Assembly: GCA_002005505.1 (NCBI GenBank)
Contig: KV908531.1
Span: 107,501-135,000 of the forward strand
Source of the DNA: Botryococcus braunii
Taxonomy: Eukaryota; Chlorophyta; Trebouxiophyceae
DNA length: 27,500 nt
Direction: 5' to 3'
A program made the position numbers and the translations under genes. The notes below the pieces were generated by a model. That model was not told the DNA's origin. It searched no databases and saw nothing but the letters and a program-made list of their open reading frames with translations. Positions 1-12,900 of this stretch are shown one piece after another; position 1 is the first letter of the stretch; every line of letters starts with the position of its first letter.

Positions 1-656
1 ATACGCTTAAGGCATATACTCTTGTGAAGACCTCCTGCCTAATATTGGTCCAACACTGAAGCCCTCGTTGCATGAGAGCCATGTGGCACACATATGCACT
101 CACGTTTGTAATATAAATGTTTATGTTCCACCGCCACGTCTGTTCATGGTCCCTGGCTACCGCATGCCAGCATGTTGCATACATCGTTTGCGGTTTGGAA
201 AGGCTTCACTGTTAAGTCTACACAATCGCACCATGGCCGATCCCATACTTTTTTCCTTGCCATAGCTTCCGGTAGGCCAGTCCGATTACCTGATTAGCGC
301 GGAAAAGGGCCACCGAAGGGTGCTGATTACGGAATCCCATCCCAATGATTGTCAGCCCTTCCTGCGTAGGCTAGCTCTGAACTTACGTTGTACCTGTGAG
401 AGTCTACCACCATTACTCTTTGTCTGAGGGCATCGTCATTGATTTTTAGAGAAGAAGAATACAAAATTTTAAAGTTAGCTGACCTCTACCTAAGAAGTCC
501 TTTGTTGACTGTGAGGAGGTCGTGTGGGAGACTCTCTACCTTCGAAGTCCGCCGATATATACAACCCGCGTCATGTTTAGAGATGTACACACTTATCTGA
601 AGTTAAATCTTGGGTGAAGTATGTGAGGTAGCTCTAAAGTCTCCGACAGTATCAAC
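1..656. other. Non-coding stretch upstream of the SDR gene
   Basis: No coding sequence is recognisable here. The only open frame of any size (68-265, 65 codons) resembles no family I know and shows no splice context. The right end should contain the promoter and 5' UTR of the dehydrogenase gene. An in-frame stop (TGA, 624-626) lies 31 bases before its ATG, which supports the chosen start. Confidence 0.5.
556..563 (+). promoter_or_regulatory. Possible TATA-like element
   Basis: TATATACA lies about 95 bases upstream of the ATG at 657. Spacing and composition suit a TATA box with a 5' UTR of roughly 60-70 bases. This is one short AT-rich match in a eukaryotic intergenic region, so it may be chance. 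Confidence 0.2.
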
Positions 657-2774
657 ATGAAGTCTAAGGTCGATAGGAACTTACTGTATCGGCCGGTTTC
701 CTTGATTTCTACATGGGATGCTTGGCGCCTTCGGTTCTTGAGCTATGCGTTAGGTTCATACGAATTCCTTATGAATGCGGGCATCAATGTTAGGGATGCT
801 TTAAAGGCGTCACCGGATTCTGAGACCGCTCCGGTGACCTTCGCAGACAAGGTGCGTCTTAGCCAGCCAACAGTCTTTTTGAAGGTTATGTTAATATTTT
901 GAAGTCAATTTTGTTTGTAGGTGTGTATAATCACTGGGGCCAACGCTGGGATCGGTTTGGCAACGGCCAAAGAACTGGTAGCCAGGGGAGCCCATGTTAT
1001 CATGGCGTGTCGCTCTCCTGAGCGTGGCCAAGCTGCTCTACAGGTAACTACGACATCATGCATCTGTGTTCAAGGCGGCAAACGAAGTGAAGGTGGAAAC
1101 ATAACAAGTGATGGACAGAGGAATTTTTAAGTCAGGCTGGTCATGCTGAATTTTTGCCTTGATGTTTATCAAAGACTACCATTATAAGAAACCATTACTC
1201 TTTGACTTACAATTCGAACCTGTTTTTGACTGTCAGCTTTGCCTTTGACCTTCCCTTGCCCTGATGGTATACTGCTGTCGTGACATTCATGTTGTAGTGG
1301 GAGTCACCATATATATTTTCAGAATGGCGTAGTGCAACCTTTCTGAGATCCTTCTCCTTTGAGTGTTGCGCAATTGTGGAGGGTCTGCTTGCATTAACCC
1401 ATCTTTTTTGGGGGTAAATGCATCATTTTGTATACCTAAACCAAATGCCACAAAGAGATCATCAATGCAGGAGTTGCGACTTTCTGCTGAACTTCTCAGC
1501 GCAAATCTGCAGGAAGTTCTTGGGACCTCCCCAAAATCAGGATGCCACAAGGGATCTGCTGAGCTTCTAGAGTTGGACCTCAGCTCTCTAAAATCTGTGA
1601 AGGAATTCGCATCCTTGTTCAATAGAAGAGGGCTACTTTTGGACCTTTTGATTTGTAATGCTGGCATAATGGCGCCATTGGAATGCCTCTTTACAAGAGA
1701 TGGCTTGGAAGAGCAGTTCCAGGTAGGTTTCTGACCATGGTGCAACACGCTTCTTTGCAACTAGAGATAGGTTGTGTTCTTGTTCCCCGTTCATTCAGCA
1801 ATAACAGTACCAAATTGCATCATTTGAAGGATGTCAAGAAGAGTTTTGACAGTTTGAAACTGTTTGGTATGTCCAAGGCACGCAGACAGCATCGATATCT
1901 ACCTTTGCGCTGTTTTGCTATGTCTTCTGCTTATGTTTTTGTTTAGCTTTATGTTTCACTGAGATAGGTAGAATATATATGCCCTCTGGGAACAAAGTTC
2001 TAAATGATGACCATTCCTAGAGCCGTGGCATTCCAAAAGCAAGTCCGATTGACCTGGAATGCTAGACTTGTCGGTCTGCTTCGTTACAGATAGCGATAGT
2101 ATGGTATAAAGCAGAGCTGTTATCGCACATGTGCACACCACAATCGGCTTCATCCTATACATGTTGCCATGTGTCCTTCTCCGTAAAACACTGCTTTGTA
2201 CAAGTCGGGCGTTGATTTCTGCAATGTACAACTTGATTAGTTGAAGGACAAGGAGCCAGCAGTCAGTGTCATTACGGTTCAGGGTTATTTCCTTGAGTGT
2301 CCTTACTGCATCATAATTACATGGCTTGTCTAATCGTAGTGGCTAGGCTGCAGGTCAACTACTTGGGTCATTGGCTGCTGGCTCATAATGTTCTTATTCA
2401 ACAACGGAAACTGCGGGACCTGACCCCACCTGCTCACAAGTTGAAGGAAAATGGTGGAAATGGAGAGGGCACTCGTGTGTTGTTTCTGTCTTCTCTTGCG
2501 CACCTTGCAGGACTGTTGAACATTGGTAAGCATGAGCCATTTTCTTGCAAGATTTCCCGATAAACTCTGGCTGGGGCAGTTCCTGCAATTCTCTGTCTGC
2601 ATGTATTGCACCTACGAGCACAACACCTGTTAGCCTGTCTGAAACACAGTGCACGAGCTGATGCTTTATAAAGCAGTTCAGTGTGTCCATATGGGCTGGC
2701 AGGGATGGTTCTCTATGTGTGGGACACGTACACACGTTTGTGGTTGTGTGCGTGTGGGTGGCGGGGGGGTGGGG

Positions 2775-2844
<70 letters not shown>

Positions 2845-4302
2845 CCAACACTGTTTTGGGGGGGGGGCTGTGATGTGGGTGTGCGTGTGTGTGTGTGTGT
2901 GTCTGGGGGGGGGGGGGGGGGCGTGCATGCTTGTGTGTCTGTGTTTGCGATGGAATGCATATGTCTAGCCTGAAAATAGTTTTTTTAAAGCTCACCCTGT
3001 AAATTATTGAGCTCGCTTGTCATCATGCCTGTCAAGTCAACTTAAAGTGTCCTCGGAGTCTTGTGGCCAGGGCAACATGGAGAGATTTGCGCATCTCAAA
3101 GCTATTCAGGATATGGTGCGTATGCAAATAGCAAGCTTGCTGCCATCCTAGCTTCCAAGGAGTTCCAGTCCAGATTTGACAGGTAAACGGTATATCTGAA
3201 TGGCAGGGAACCCTCGGCAGACCTCGTACCGAGCTGACCTTGTATTTTACTTAAGGCAATCCATACGCAATGATCAGGGCATCAGCTCTTGTGGACGGTG
3301 CATGTCTTCTTTATTTGGCCACATTTTCCAGTCAGCCTATGTTCTTGTTTACACCTTGCCATTTCCCTGCCTTTTTTTCCTTACACTTTCTTTTTCTTTT
3401 TCTTTTTCTTTCTGACTTTTAGAGTCGTGCAGGATGCGAAAGTATGGGGGTGTGGAGGATGTTGCTGTATCCGTACACCCTGGGCTGATTGATACACATC
3501 TGGCTCAGAACTGGATTCGGGAGGGTGACGTTTTGGGGCGGTACCTAATGCCACTCGTGAACCTGGTGATGAGACCCCTGTTCCCCTGGGTCTTCCTGCC
3601 AGTTGACTATGCCGTGCGAACTGTCCTTTATGCAGCCTCTGCACCTGCAGATAAGGTATGAGCCTGCCTTTACATAGGTCTGAACTTCTTGAATTAAACG
3701 GCGTCTGTCCAACATTTGCAAGAGCAAACTCGAGACAGTTGCACTCTTCATGATGGACAGTTTCCAGTATGGATATATGATAGTTTTCAGTTTGTATATC
3801 TGGCAAATGTCCTTTGTGTCAGTGTAGTGAATTGTAATATCCTGACCCAGTTCTATCAGTACAATGGCGCAGCTGATACGAAGTACCAAGGAAGATACGG
3901 TTCCTTCCGTTGCAGAGTGGTTGTACTTTTTGTTTGGTTCCAGTGTTGACAGGGCTTCTTGGGGTGAGAGATGAAGTGCTGTACGATACCCACAGGCTAT
4001 CCAATGGACTAATTTATCTCGTTTCTCGTACTTCTCTGCTCCCGTCAAATTGGAATTTGAAGATTTAGACTGCATGCCATCTTTGGAATGGCTGGCTCCC
4101 TTATTGGAGATCCCTCATCAGACTGCTGTTGCTCCTGCTGCAGGTAAAGGGAGCGTACATTGCTGATGAGCGCGTCACACAACCATCCAAGTTGGCCTCG
4201 GATCCCTTGCTTGCGTTGAACTTGTGGAAGGCAAGCTGCAAACTTTGTGGCATCACTTCATCGCCGACCTTGGAGCCAGATGAACTCGTGCATCAGCATT
4301 AG
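657..4302 (+). CDS. Short-chain dehydrogenase/reductase, DHRSX/retinol-dehydrogenase-like (7 exons)
   Basis: Exons: 657-851, 921-1043, 1513-1722, 2354-2525, 3071-3182, 3433-3655, 4144-4302 (TAG at 4300-4302). All introns are GT-AG, phases agree, and the product is about 397 aa. Classical SDR landmarks are in order: TGANAGIG cofactor loop (residues 70-77), LDLSS (127-131), CNAG (154-157), VNYLGHW (177-183), catalytic Ser in FLSS (220-223), YANSK (Y251, K255) and HPG (286-288). The active site looks intact. These proteins reduce or oxidise lipid alcohols and ketones with NAD(P)H. Spacing and the C-terminal half recall RDH and DHRSX types, and human DHRSX has been linked to polyprenol/dolichol metabolism. 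The substrate cannot be read from sequence. The 65-residue N-terminal extension and a hydrophobic stretch near 303-320 suggest membrane association (inference). The start is supported by an upstream in-frame stop. Intron 1 is only 69 bp; the others are 250-631 bp. Confidence 0.93.
2750..2945. repeat. GT microsatellite and G tracts in SDR intron 4
   Basis: An almost pure (GT)n of about 66 bp at 2778-2843 is followed by a G tract, a second short GT run and a 17-G homopolymer (2905-2921). The whole block lies in intron 4 of the dehydrogenase gene (2526-3070). It produces several Cys/Val-only or Thr/His-only open frames that are not genes. Confidence 0.95.
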
Positions 4303-7300
4303 CGATACCTTGATGTGGTGATCTATCTGGCAAATGGATCTGCATTGTCTCTTTTGGACTTCTTCTCTTAGTGATCTTGGCCAGGCATTGTCTCTTTTGG
4401 AAAAGTCACTCTCTGCGATGATTTTTGGATTTGCCACGAACCTAAATCGACATTGGAGACTAGTCAATGGACTCTTGTACCTGCCCGCTCCCCCCCCCCC
4501 CGGGCCCCCCCACCCCCGGGCTGGATGGCAGAAGTCAGGGATTCATGACGGAAAGTTGTGTGTCAGGAGTGTCAGAGTGCAGAATCAGGAAGCGATGCAT
4601 CCAAAATTTCGCACCGGTTTCCAACCGTCATGGGTGTTTCTGGAACCAGGGTATTCCCTCTCTGGGACATTGTTTCACAACCTGGGAAAGATTCATGCGG
4701 GCTTGTTTCAGGACCACGCAAGTGGTGATTTCTGTACAGTTGCATTACTGCCCATTTCACGGAAGCCGCTGTGCAAACTCCGTGGCACTGCTCGTCGCTC
4801 GCTCTTTTCAAATCTTCAAAAGTGGGGAAGCACGACGGATTAACTGTCAGTAAATATGCACATCTTAGTATCCCTTTTCAGCCCGATGAGGCTGCAAGTA
4901 TAATAGGAGGTCAGATCATACCTTTGGATCAGGTGTAGATTGATTGGTCGTTCTATTGATGGGGTTTGAAGTAGTGTTGTTGGAGGATCAATGTAGCCAC
5001 TCACCCAGATTTCTTATGTTTTATGGCCGGCCCTCCTATAGAACATTCGCTTGGTTGGCTGGTTGGCCAGGTGGGCCATTATAATGCATATGTAGGTCCA
5101 GTACTATTTGTGCCCAACAATGCTGCCAACTTTGTTCGCAGATGAAGTCTTTATTGCCCAGTTGTCAAGTTTGTAGTTACTCTTTTACCTGGAAGCCCTA
5201 CTGGATATGCTTGTATGCTCTGGACATTTCACGTCTTTTCTTAAGTCGGGTCTGATCTACGGCAAGCTGCTGGACTGCTACCAGCACAGCGGAAGCATGC
5301 AAGCTGTGTGCTCAAGCCGCGCAAGAAAAGAAGCAAAGTCGGATGGGATGTCCCTGTGAAGTCAATGGGATGCCTTTGCCCAGTCGTAAGAGATACTCTG
5401 CGACGTCACAAGGGAAGCATCTTGAAGAGTCACATGACGTACGTGTTCCTGCAAAGACATAATGGATGTCCCTTGAGTTGCAAAATGGATGTTGGCTTGT
5501 GACGTATTATCTTTTCATAACTGCCATATTCTCCAATGGTCTGCGGACTTGGTTGTCGTGGTGTAGAAGCCTTACTCGTTACTGATGTAGGCTGCACGAA
5601 TCAGTGTAACCTCTTTGGACTGTGACCTCATGAGGTTCTCTGAATCAAGTATTTAATAATTCCTGGTCCGTATACCAGCGGGAGGTGCCAATGTAATGAC
5701 GGAAGTTGATGGTCAACATGATCAGGGGGGCCAACTTGATGTTGTTGCCCATGCCCTGCTGTCAGCATACTAAAGGGAGCAATGTACTAGAGCGAGCATA
5801 CTAGAGCGAGCAGGAGAGCGAGCAGTAGTGGCAGAATTGGGAAATTTGCAGTACGGGAGAAGGTGGGGTCACTACTAGTTCAGTATAAAGTGTACTGGTA
5901 TTATTTAGAGCGTGGCCCACAAGGGGTATTCTGTGTAACCCCCTTTGGAAAAGTCGGAAGTAGATGTCCGAATCAAAATACCTTTCGATGGTGCATGCCT
6001 GTTGAGTTATTTGAAATCCTATGACGGTCCACGACATGACAGGGTAGGGACATATCCAAGGGACATGCCCATGAGATTTTTGAATCTGGGGCCATTGAAC
6101 TACCACACGCATGGTGGCTGTTGCATGCATGGTGTCTAACCAAAGCTAGTCAAGCATAGAGGGCAATCTACAAACTCCACAGACTAATTATAATGAAGTT
6201 AAACCAAGAGACTCAGATTCGAAGAATGCAGAGTGTGTAAGCTTAAGCATACCTGTAACGGTCTCCTTCCAGGTACTACTAAGCCAGCATTACCTAAGTC
6301 AGTCCCCCGTCACATGTGATGTCGGGACCTTACCCATCTGGCGTACCGTACAGTCCCCGAGGTCTTGTACCTCCATGTAGGGCAAGGGAATCAGGGCCAA
6401 TGCTAGAGAGGGAATAGAGAGACATAGACGGATGGATATAATTCATATATCGTTGGCATAGCCATCTGATGTAACTGGCATCTGGACTTCTTCATTAAGT
6501 TCTATTCTGATGTCTCCCTATCTCTTCCTTTCCTTAGCGCTGCCAGCGCTACAATACCGATACCTAAGCCGCCAATATGCGTAAATCTGCAGCTACAAGG
6601 CCCTTGATGTGCTGGTTTAAGGTATGATTGAACGCGGAAGGACGCCTCGAATTCTTCAACTTCGAATTTGAGGCCTCTCCTACTTAAGTTGAGGCCTGCC
6701 TCGAAAGGGCACTCGGGTTTCTGTTATGTAACATCGTAACAAGTATACAGCGCAACGTCTCAAGAGACTCTTGTATCTCATTGTTTGTGGAGTATGCAGC
6801 AAATCTGGTGGCAGCTGGAAAAATATTGATAGACAACGACGTCATGATCAAGGGGGAAGCCTTCAGCTGCCGCTGGACAAATTCTGTCAAGGACAGTTAC
6901 CCCCAACAAAGGCATTCCCGTGTTGAAGAGTCAAAGACTTATATTTGACTCTGATGAAAATGTCATGCATGGCCGCGTGCATGACACCGGCGGTATGGTA
7001 CCATACGAGCACCATGCGGTCATGCATAACAATGTGAGTTGCAGGGTTCGTTGTTTCACGTTTCTGTTCTATGCAGCAAAGAAAAGCTTCCAAGGTATGT
7101 AGGAAGTGGCACAAATGCGAACCGAATCTGATCATGCGTGTTGCGTGTGCCGAAGCTGGTTGGTACAAAAGCTCACTCGTTTATGGTCATGAACATGTAG
7201 TGTGTAATTGAACAATTGTACGATGGATTCATCTTCCAATTATAACACCATTTAACCACCACTTGACCGTAATGGACTGACTTGCACAACTGTACAAAGG

Positions 7301-7582
7301 AAAAATGTATTGAAAGCAATTCTCATTTGAAGCCGCGAGTCTTTGCCCTCGGATGCCTCGCGAGGGGGCCTGTTCTGGCTTATGGGTTGGGGATCAAGAG
7401 AATGTGTGGGACCGCCTGGAACACTTTCTGAAAGATCTTTCAGAACCTCTAGACATTCTAAATCGGTCTTGATTGCCACTTGAGGGCCATGTGACGACCC
7501 ATATGGACTGGTAAAACATGGGCGGCATTGCATGTGCGCAAATACACCCATTCAACCACCCACCCCCTCACCCCTTCTCACA
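4303..7582. other. Intergenic region with no recognisable gene
   Basis: This holds the 3' flank of the dehydrogenase gene and about 3 kb of sequence with only short open frames on both strands. The longest (4334-4843 and 4467-4853, +) overlap in different frames, include a C-homopolymer (about 4490-4515) and match nothing I recognise. A small repetition of GAGCGAGCA-type words lies near 5788-5825. No RNA gene or transposon domain is evident. Confidence 0.5.
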
Positions 7583-8119
<537 letters not shown>

Positions 8120-9922
8120 GGCCCTTGTGAGAGGGCATCCGCATTTGCCGTGCGCAACGGTCAGCTACTTGGGGTGTTCGTAGTACCTTCATCCGTCCTC
8201 TTCAGCCCTAGTGGCTGGCCTTGGATGCAATATTCCTTCCTTCCTTCCTTACAATGAGCACTGGCAGCTCGTTGTACTTTAGTTTCTTATCACTCTCACG
8301 TACCTGCCACCTCCTTTCCGAAGGAGTCCCCACAGAGGGCAGAAATTTGAGCATTCTTGGTACCGCACAAACGGAAGTGCGGATGCCTTCTTACACCCCA
8401 CGTGTGCACATTTTTGCATTTTCCCACAAGGCTTTTCCTCCCACAGTCTGCACCCTTTCCTCGACCTCTAGATAGAGCGCCAAGGGAACAGTTGCGTGGA
8501 ACATTACGCAGTGTCTTGTTTGTGCCGCACATGCTGAAGTATGTTAACGGTAGCCCCAGCCTCCTTCTACCATGCTGTAACTGGTTTGAACACCCTGGAG
8601 CAAGAAAAACTTCCTTAAGGCAGAAGGAGTTACATCTGTCCAGCCACGAGGGCATGATAAGAACAGATGAGGAAGAGGTCTTCCTGCGTTGTCCTCTTGC
8701 AAGGTGCTACGTTGTGACTAGCGATGTATGATCGCGCTCAAAACTTGAACTTCTGTTCAGCTAGGTATGGTGAGTCAGCACCACCGTACCGGCTCGTACT
8801 AGGACGTACTCTGTCTCGAGTCTGTCAGAGAACTATTCCACGGGACTGTCCAGCCCCTCCGGGTCGGACCAGCAGCATACAAATATATCATCACGCCGGC
8901 TAGCCACAAAGTCCAGTGGCGGCCTCGAACAAGGATCCAAACGTCGCGTTTTGATGCCGTAAACAGGTAAAACTTACTTTATTTGAGATTACTGTGAATT
9001 GTAGCCTTCGTCGTTGCCATAAGCTGCTGTTCCGGCGAGGAAACACAAAGTGATCCCGAGAGCCTACCTACGAGTTCCCGCCATTCTAGTTGTAGATTTT
9101 AACTGATTTCTACACTTAGAGTCGCTGGAAAGATATTAACGTAAAAACTGGTTACAGTTGAATCACATCCTTTGTTCTTGGTAAGCCTCGGACGTTTTCG
9201 TCCTTTAGCTTTTGTTTTAGGATGGGCCGAGGACGTATTTAACGCAGCTTGTTTAGGTAAACAAGTATATTTCATATTAATAGATATAAAAATGGCCCTT
9301 ATGAACTCTTTGGAAACCAACGTCGCTGCAGTGTGGAACCTTTGCCTCCCACGGCATAAAAGCCGAACGCTCCATTCGTCAGTGATTATCACCGGTTGTG
9401 TTTTTAATGCCAAAACAATTGGAATTAGTGGTATGTTCATGTGCAACATGTGAAGTCGTTGGCTCGAAGATATTGTGGATGGCAATGGCTTGTCCAGTCC
9501 GTAAGAGGAATGCTTCCCCGTCTTTGAAGCGTGGGGACCTTTCGTGTACGTCTTCACAGCTAGTTCAACCTCATGCATCCCATTTATATCATTATTACGT
9601 GGGGACGGTAGTAAAACTCAGTAAACTCAAATCACTAGTTTGGGACTCCGTTGTTTTATCACCTTATTCATGTCGCGCATTTCAATGACGCTGAAACTCT
9701 TGCAGGGGTTTTGTTTAAAGACAGTGAACAGCTCCCAAGTAATCTGTGGACCTGTTGCATAGTCGCCTGTGGCGTTGGGCGGAGCAGGGTGGAGGTTCGG
9801 CAGGCCCGTCACTGCAGAGTAGCATGTACGAACAGGTTGCTCGGGTAGTCATTGAAGCAGTTGAAGCCACAGATTGATAGCATTTACGGCTGAAGGCACT
9901 CTGTCATTGTTCCACATCGGGA
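8120..9922. other. Intergenic region upstream of the expansin gene
   Basis: No protein family is recognisable. A 159-codon open frame on the - strand (9099-9578) and two overlapping frames at 8296-8731 resemble nothing known and lack convincing splice signals. The last few hundred bases should contain the expansin promoter, but I see no clear TATA box. The segment near 8585-8670 resembles sequence at 26953-27030. Confidence 0.45.
8585..8670 (+). repeat. Dispersed repeat copy A (similar to 26953-27030)
   Basis: The core at about 8624-8665 aligns by eye with 26984-27022. They share TACATCtGTCCAGCC and, shortly after, GGGCATGAT, with small gaps; upstream both contain GCAAGAAA. The other copy is in an intron of the CNNM-like gene, so this is probably an old interspersed repeat and not coding sequence. 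Confidence 0.45.
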
Positions 9923-12900
9923 ATGAAGTTCACAGGTCTGGTTATCGGATCTTCACCTCTTTGGTCTCCACTTGCAGCCTTGGCTGCAATTCTGCTGTTG
10001 TTAGCTACCAATACTAATGGCCAAACGGCATTGGGTGATTGGCGAACTGGCATAGCCACGCACTACGGGGGCGCACAAGACGGAATGGATCCGTACAGTC
10101 CTTCGTTTGGCACTAGCGTGGTACGCCTTGACCAAGCGTCCATTCCTTTAACTCCTTGGCCATGTACATTGACCTGGAATTGTCAAGTTTAAGTCGAGAA
10201 TGAATTTGTTTTACTGTCCAAGCAGCTCCGTATTGCAGCACATACTCCTGTGTATGAGCCTCTGGAGCCTTGGATCCATGGAAGTTGCGGGCTGCCCATA
10301 CAATCCTACAGTTGTCGGAACAGAGTGAAAACCTGTAATGCTCATTGCATGTGTACTGTACCGTTTAGCAATCAGGACTTACATGTGCTGTGTACAAGTC
10401 CTCTGTGGAATCTGACCATGGCCACTTGGGGCTCGCATGTGTGGCACACAGGGAGGTTGCGGCTATGGTGTGTTAGATAAAGAACAGTATCCATTCTGGA
10501 GCGTCGCGGCACTGTCTACAAGCAACGTGTTTTTCAAGAGGGGGCCGCTCAATGGGTGTGGGTGCGCAGCCCCTATGGAGTGCAGTTCTGTCGAATTCGA
10601 AGTGGGGATGTTTTTTGAATGCGTACAGTATACTATACGTAGCTGCTGACTCAGTGAAGGAACATTCCAGCCTTCAGCCTGGAATTCATTAATGGAATAG
10701 CATATATGCCGTGTGACCCTGACTCGAAGAAGTTTGATAGTCTTATTCAATTGGCTAAGCTCAAGGGTGGCGCGGGGTGGGGCAGGCAGTGCTTTCAAGT
10801 AGAATGTGTGAATGACGGACCACAGTTTGCGGTATGCTTGTCCTGATGACGATTTTGTGTACATGTGCACCATTGCAGTGCTATAAGTTCTGCCGAATAG
10901 AGAACCGGCTTTGTGTCAATTACACATATGAATTCTCCCTTCATGTGCACATGCCTCACAGCATGAGCAGCAACGTGGGTTTGATATCACGCATGCATGC
11001 AATCAGGGACCCCTCCCGGAAGCTGAGGCATATTAATTAAGTAGAGCAATTGATTATATGTAGAGGAATTGCCAACGCACTAAGTCATACATTTTAGGCC
11101 TCATTATTTTTTTAACACCTAATCAGGCATGTCAGGCCTCATTTGATGATGCATCAGTCATGTTTACGAGCTGTACATGTCATATCATGTCCGGCCTAAC
11201 TCATATTGAAACAGAAGAATTCACTCTTTGTAGTTCGAACTCATGTGTGGGCGTTACTCAAGGCTTACATGCAAAAAGGGTTGAAGGGAGGGTGGGACAC
11301 TTTGGATATGCTTTAGTTCTTTAAAGTCTGGTCGTCAGTCCTTCAAATTCTGGTCACTACGAGATGTACATGTAGTAACGATAAGCAGGTCCATTATCAG
11401 AATTTTGAGAACAGATCTCTTACTAGATGAACAACTTTTTTGTGGTTTGAACACAGTGTGAACGTCAGTCACGGCTTTTAAGCAAATTACTTTGAATTCG
11501 CGCTTTCGTCTTACAAATCTGGTCGCCTAAAGAGTTAGTATATTAATGGCGTGGTCGTTTATCCTCACCAATAACAGCAAATCACTAACTAACCGTCTGC
11601 TTATCTGCTCTTCCTTCAGCCCATGTGCTATGTCAGATTGCAAGCCTACGTTCCCAGCTGTTTGAAGTGCTTATGGTGATTCAATCTGTTTGACATGCCT
11701 ATACTGCGGGGCCATATTGCAGGGACGATGCAACTCCGACCCTTCTCAACGTTCCGTGACGGTGATGATCACGGACGCGTGCCCCGAATGCGGCGAAGAT
11801 CACATGGATATACAGGCGTTGACCTTCAACAAGGTGCGCATTGTGCATCTGCTCCTCTACTGGCTTTTGAAAGTATGCCTGTCGTCTCTGGAGTTCAAAC
11901 GTTTAAAAATTTTGTGTCTACGGGCACATGCATGTAGCTAGGGTGTGCAGCCTTATGGTGGTTAGAGTGGCGATATACACTATATTCGAGGCCTGCGCTG
12001 TTATGGGGATACGTGGGATGAAGACCGATGCAACTCCGTGGCATGAACAATCAAACACGTCTGGGAGAGATAGTGGGCCAGGTTGGGGCGGTCGTGCCCC
12101 TTTTCATCGTCATTGACCATGTAGGCTGGAAGACACCCTGAGATGGCTATGAACCAGGTTAAGGGGCACCCCACGGGCTTATTGGTAATGGTCGTCATTT
12201 CCCAAGAATGTGTTTGTTATTAATATGTTCTTTATCGTTGTTGTGCAACGACATGTTCCTGTGGCGAACGAACAATAGCTATCATACGTTTGCAGAATTA
12301 GGAATTGTACAAAAGTCAGGTGTTAGCGACATTTAGTCAAACCAAGCTGTCAGTGGACACTTTTCCAGTGACAGCTTGCAAGGACAGGGGATTGTCGCTA
12401 GAAATGGAACTTTGCAGGACATCACGTGCATCTGGGGCCTGTACGTTCGTTCCCCCCATTGCTCAGGCTTAGCGCGAACCTGTACAACTTGCCAAAGATC
12501 GAACTTTCCAGCAGCTCTAGCTGTAATCTAGCTACTTGGGATGTCCCCGATAACTAAGACGTCTCCCCTTCCTCTTAGCCTTGCAGCAGACACACGTTCT
12601 CCCACAAAACCACGTTTTCCTACGTCTTCTATGTTGCCTTCTTCCTACGCCTCAAATAATCTCATCCCCAGTTTGCAAGTATACTTCGCTCATATTGACA
12701 TGAAAATACACTTCACTGAGCTTGACGTGTGATTCCAGATGGCGCCAATGGCTATTGGACGTATAGCCATGCGGTACCGGCAGGTGGAGTGTGCTGCCCC
12801 CGGGGAGCTCAAAATTGAAGTGGACAAGAATTACGGATCTGGCAAATGGCTTCGTTTGATGGTGGAGGTGTGGCATTGTCCTTTTCCTCCTGACTATGTG

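Noticed and set aside
2394..2995. Thr/His- and Cys/Val-rich open frames on both strands
   Set aside because: Products of a GT repeat and G tracts inside intron 4 of the dehydrogenase gene.
4334..4853. 169- and 128-codon open frames on the + strand
   Set aside because: Two overlapping frames, a C homopolymer inside, no recognisable domain, and position in the 3' flank of the dehydrogenase gene.
9099..9578. 159-codon open frame on the - strand
   Set aside because: Not low-complexity and worth a homology search, but no family motif, splice context or conserved spacing seen; likely chance or expansin upstream region.
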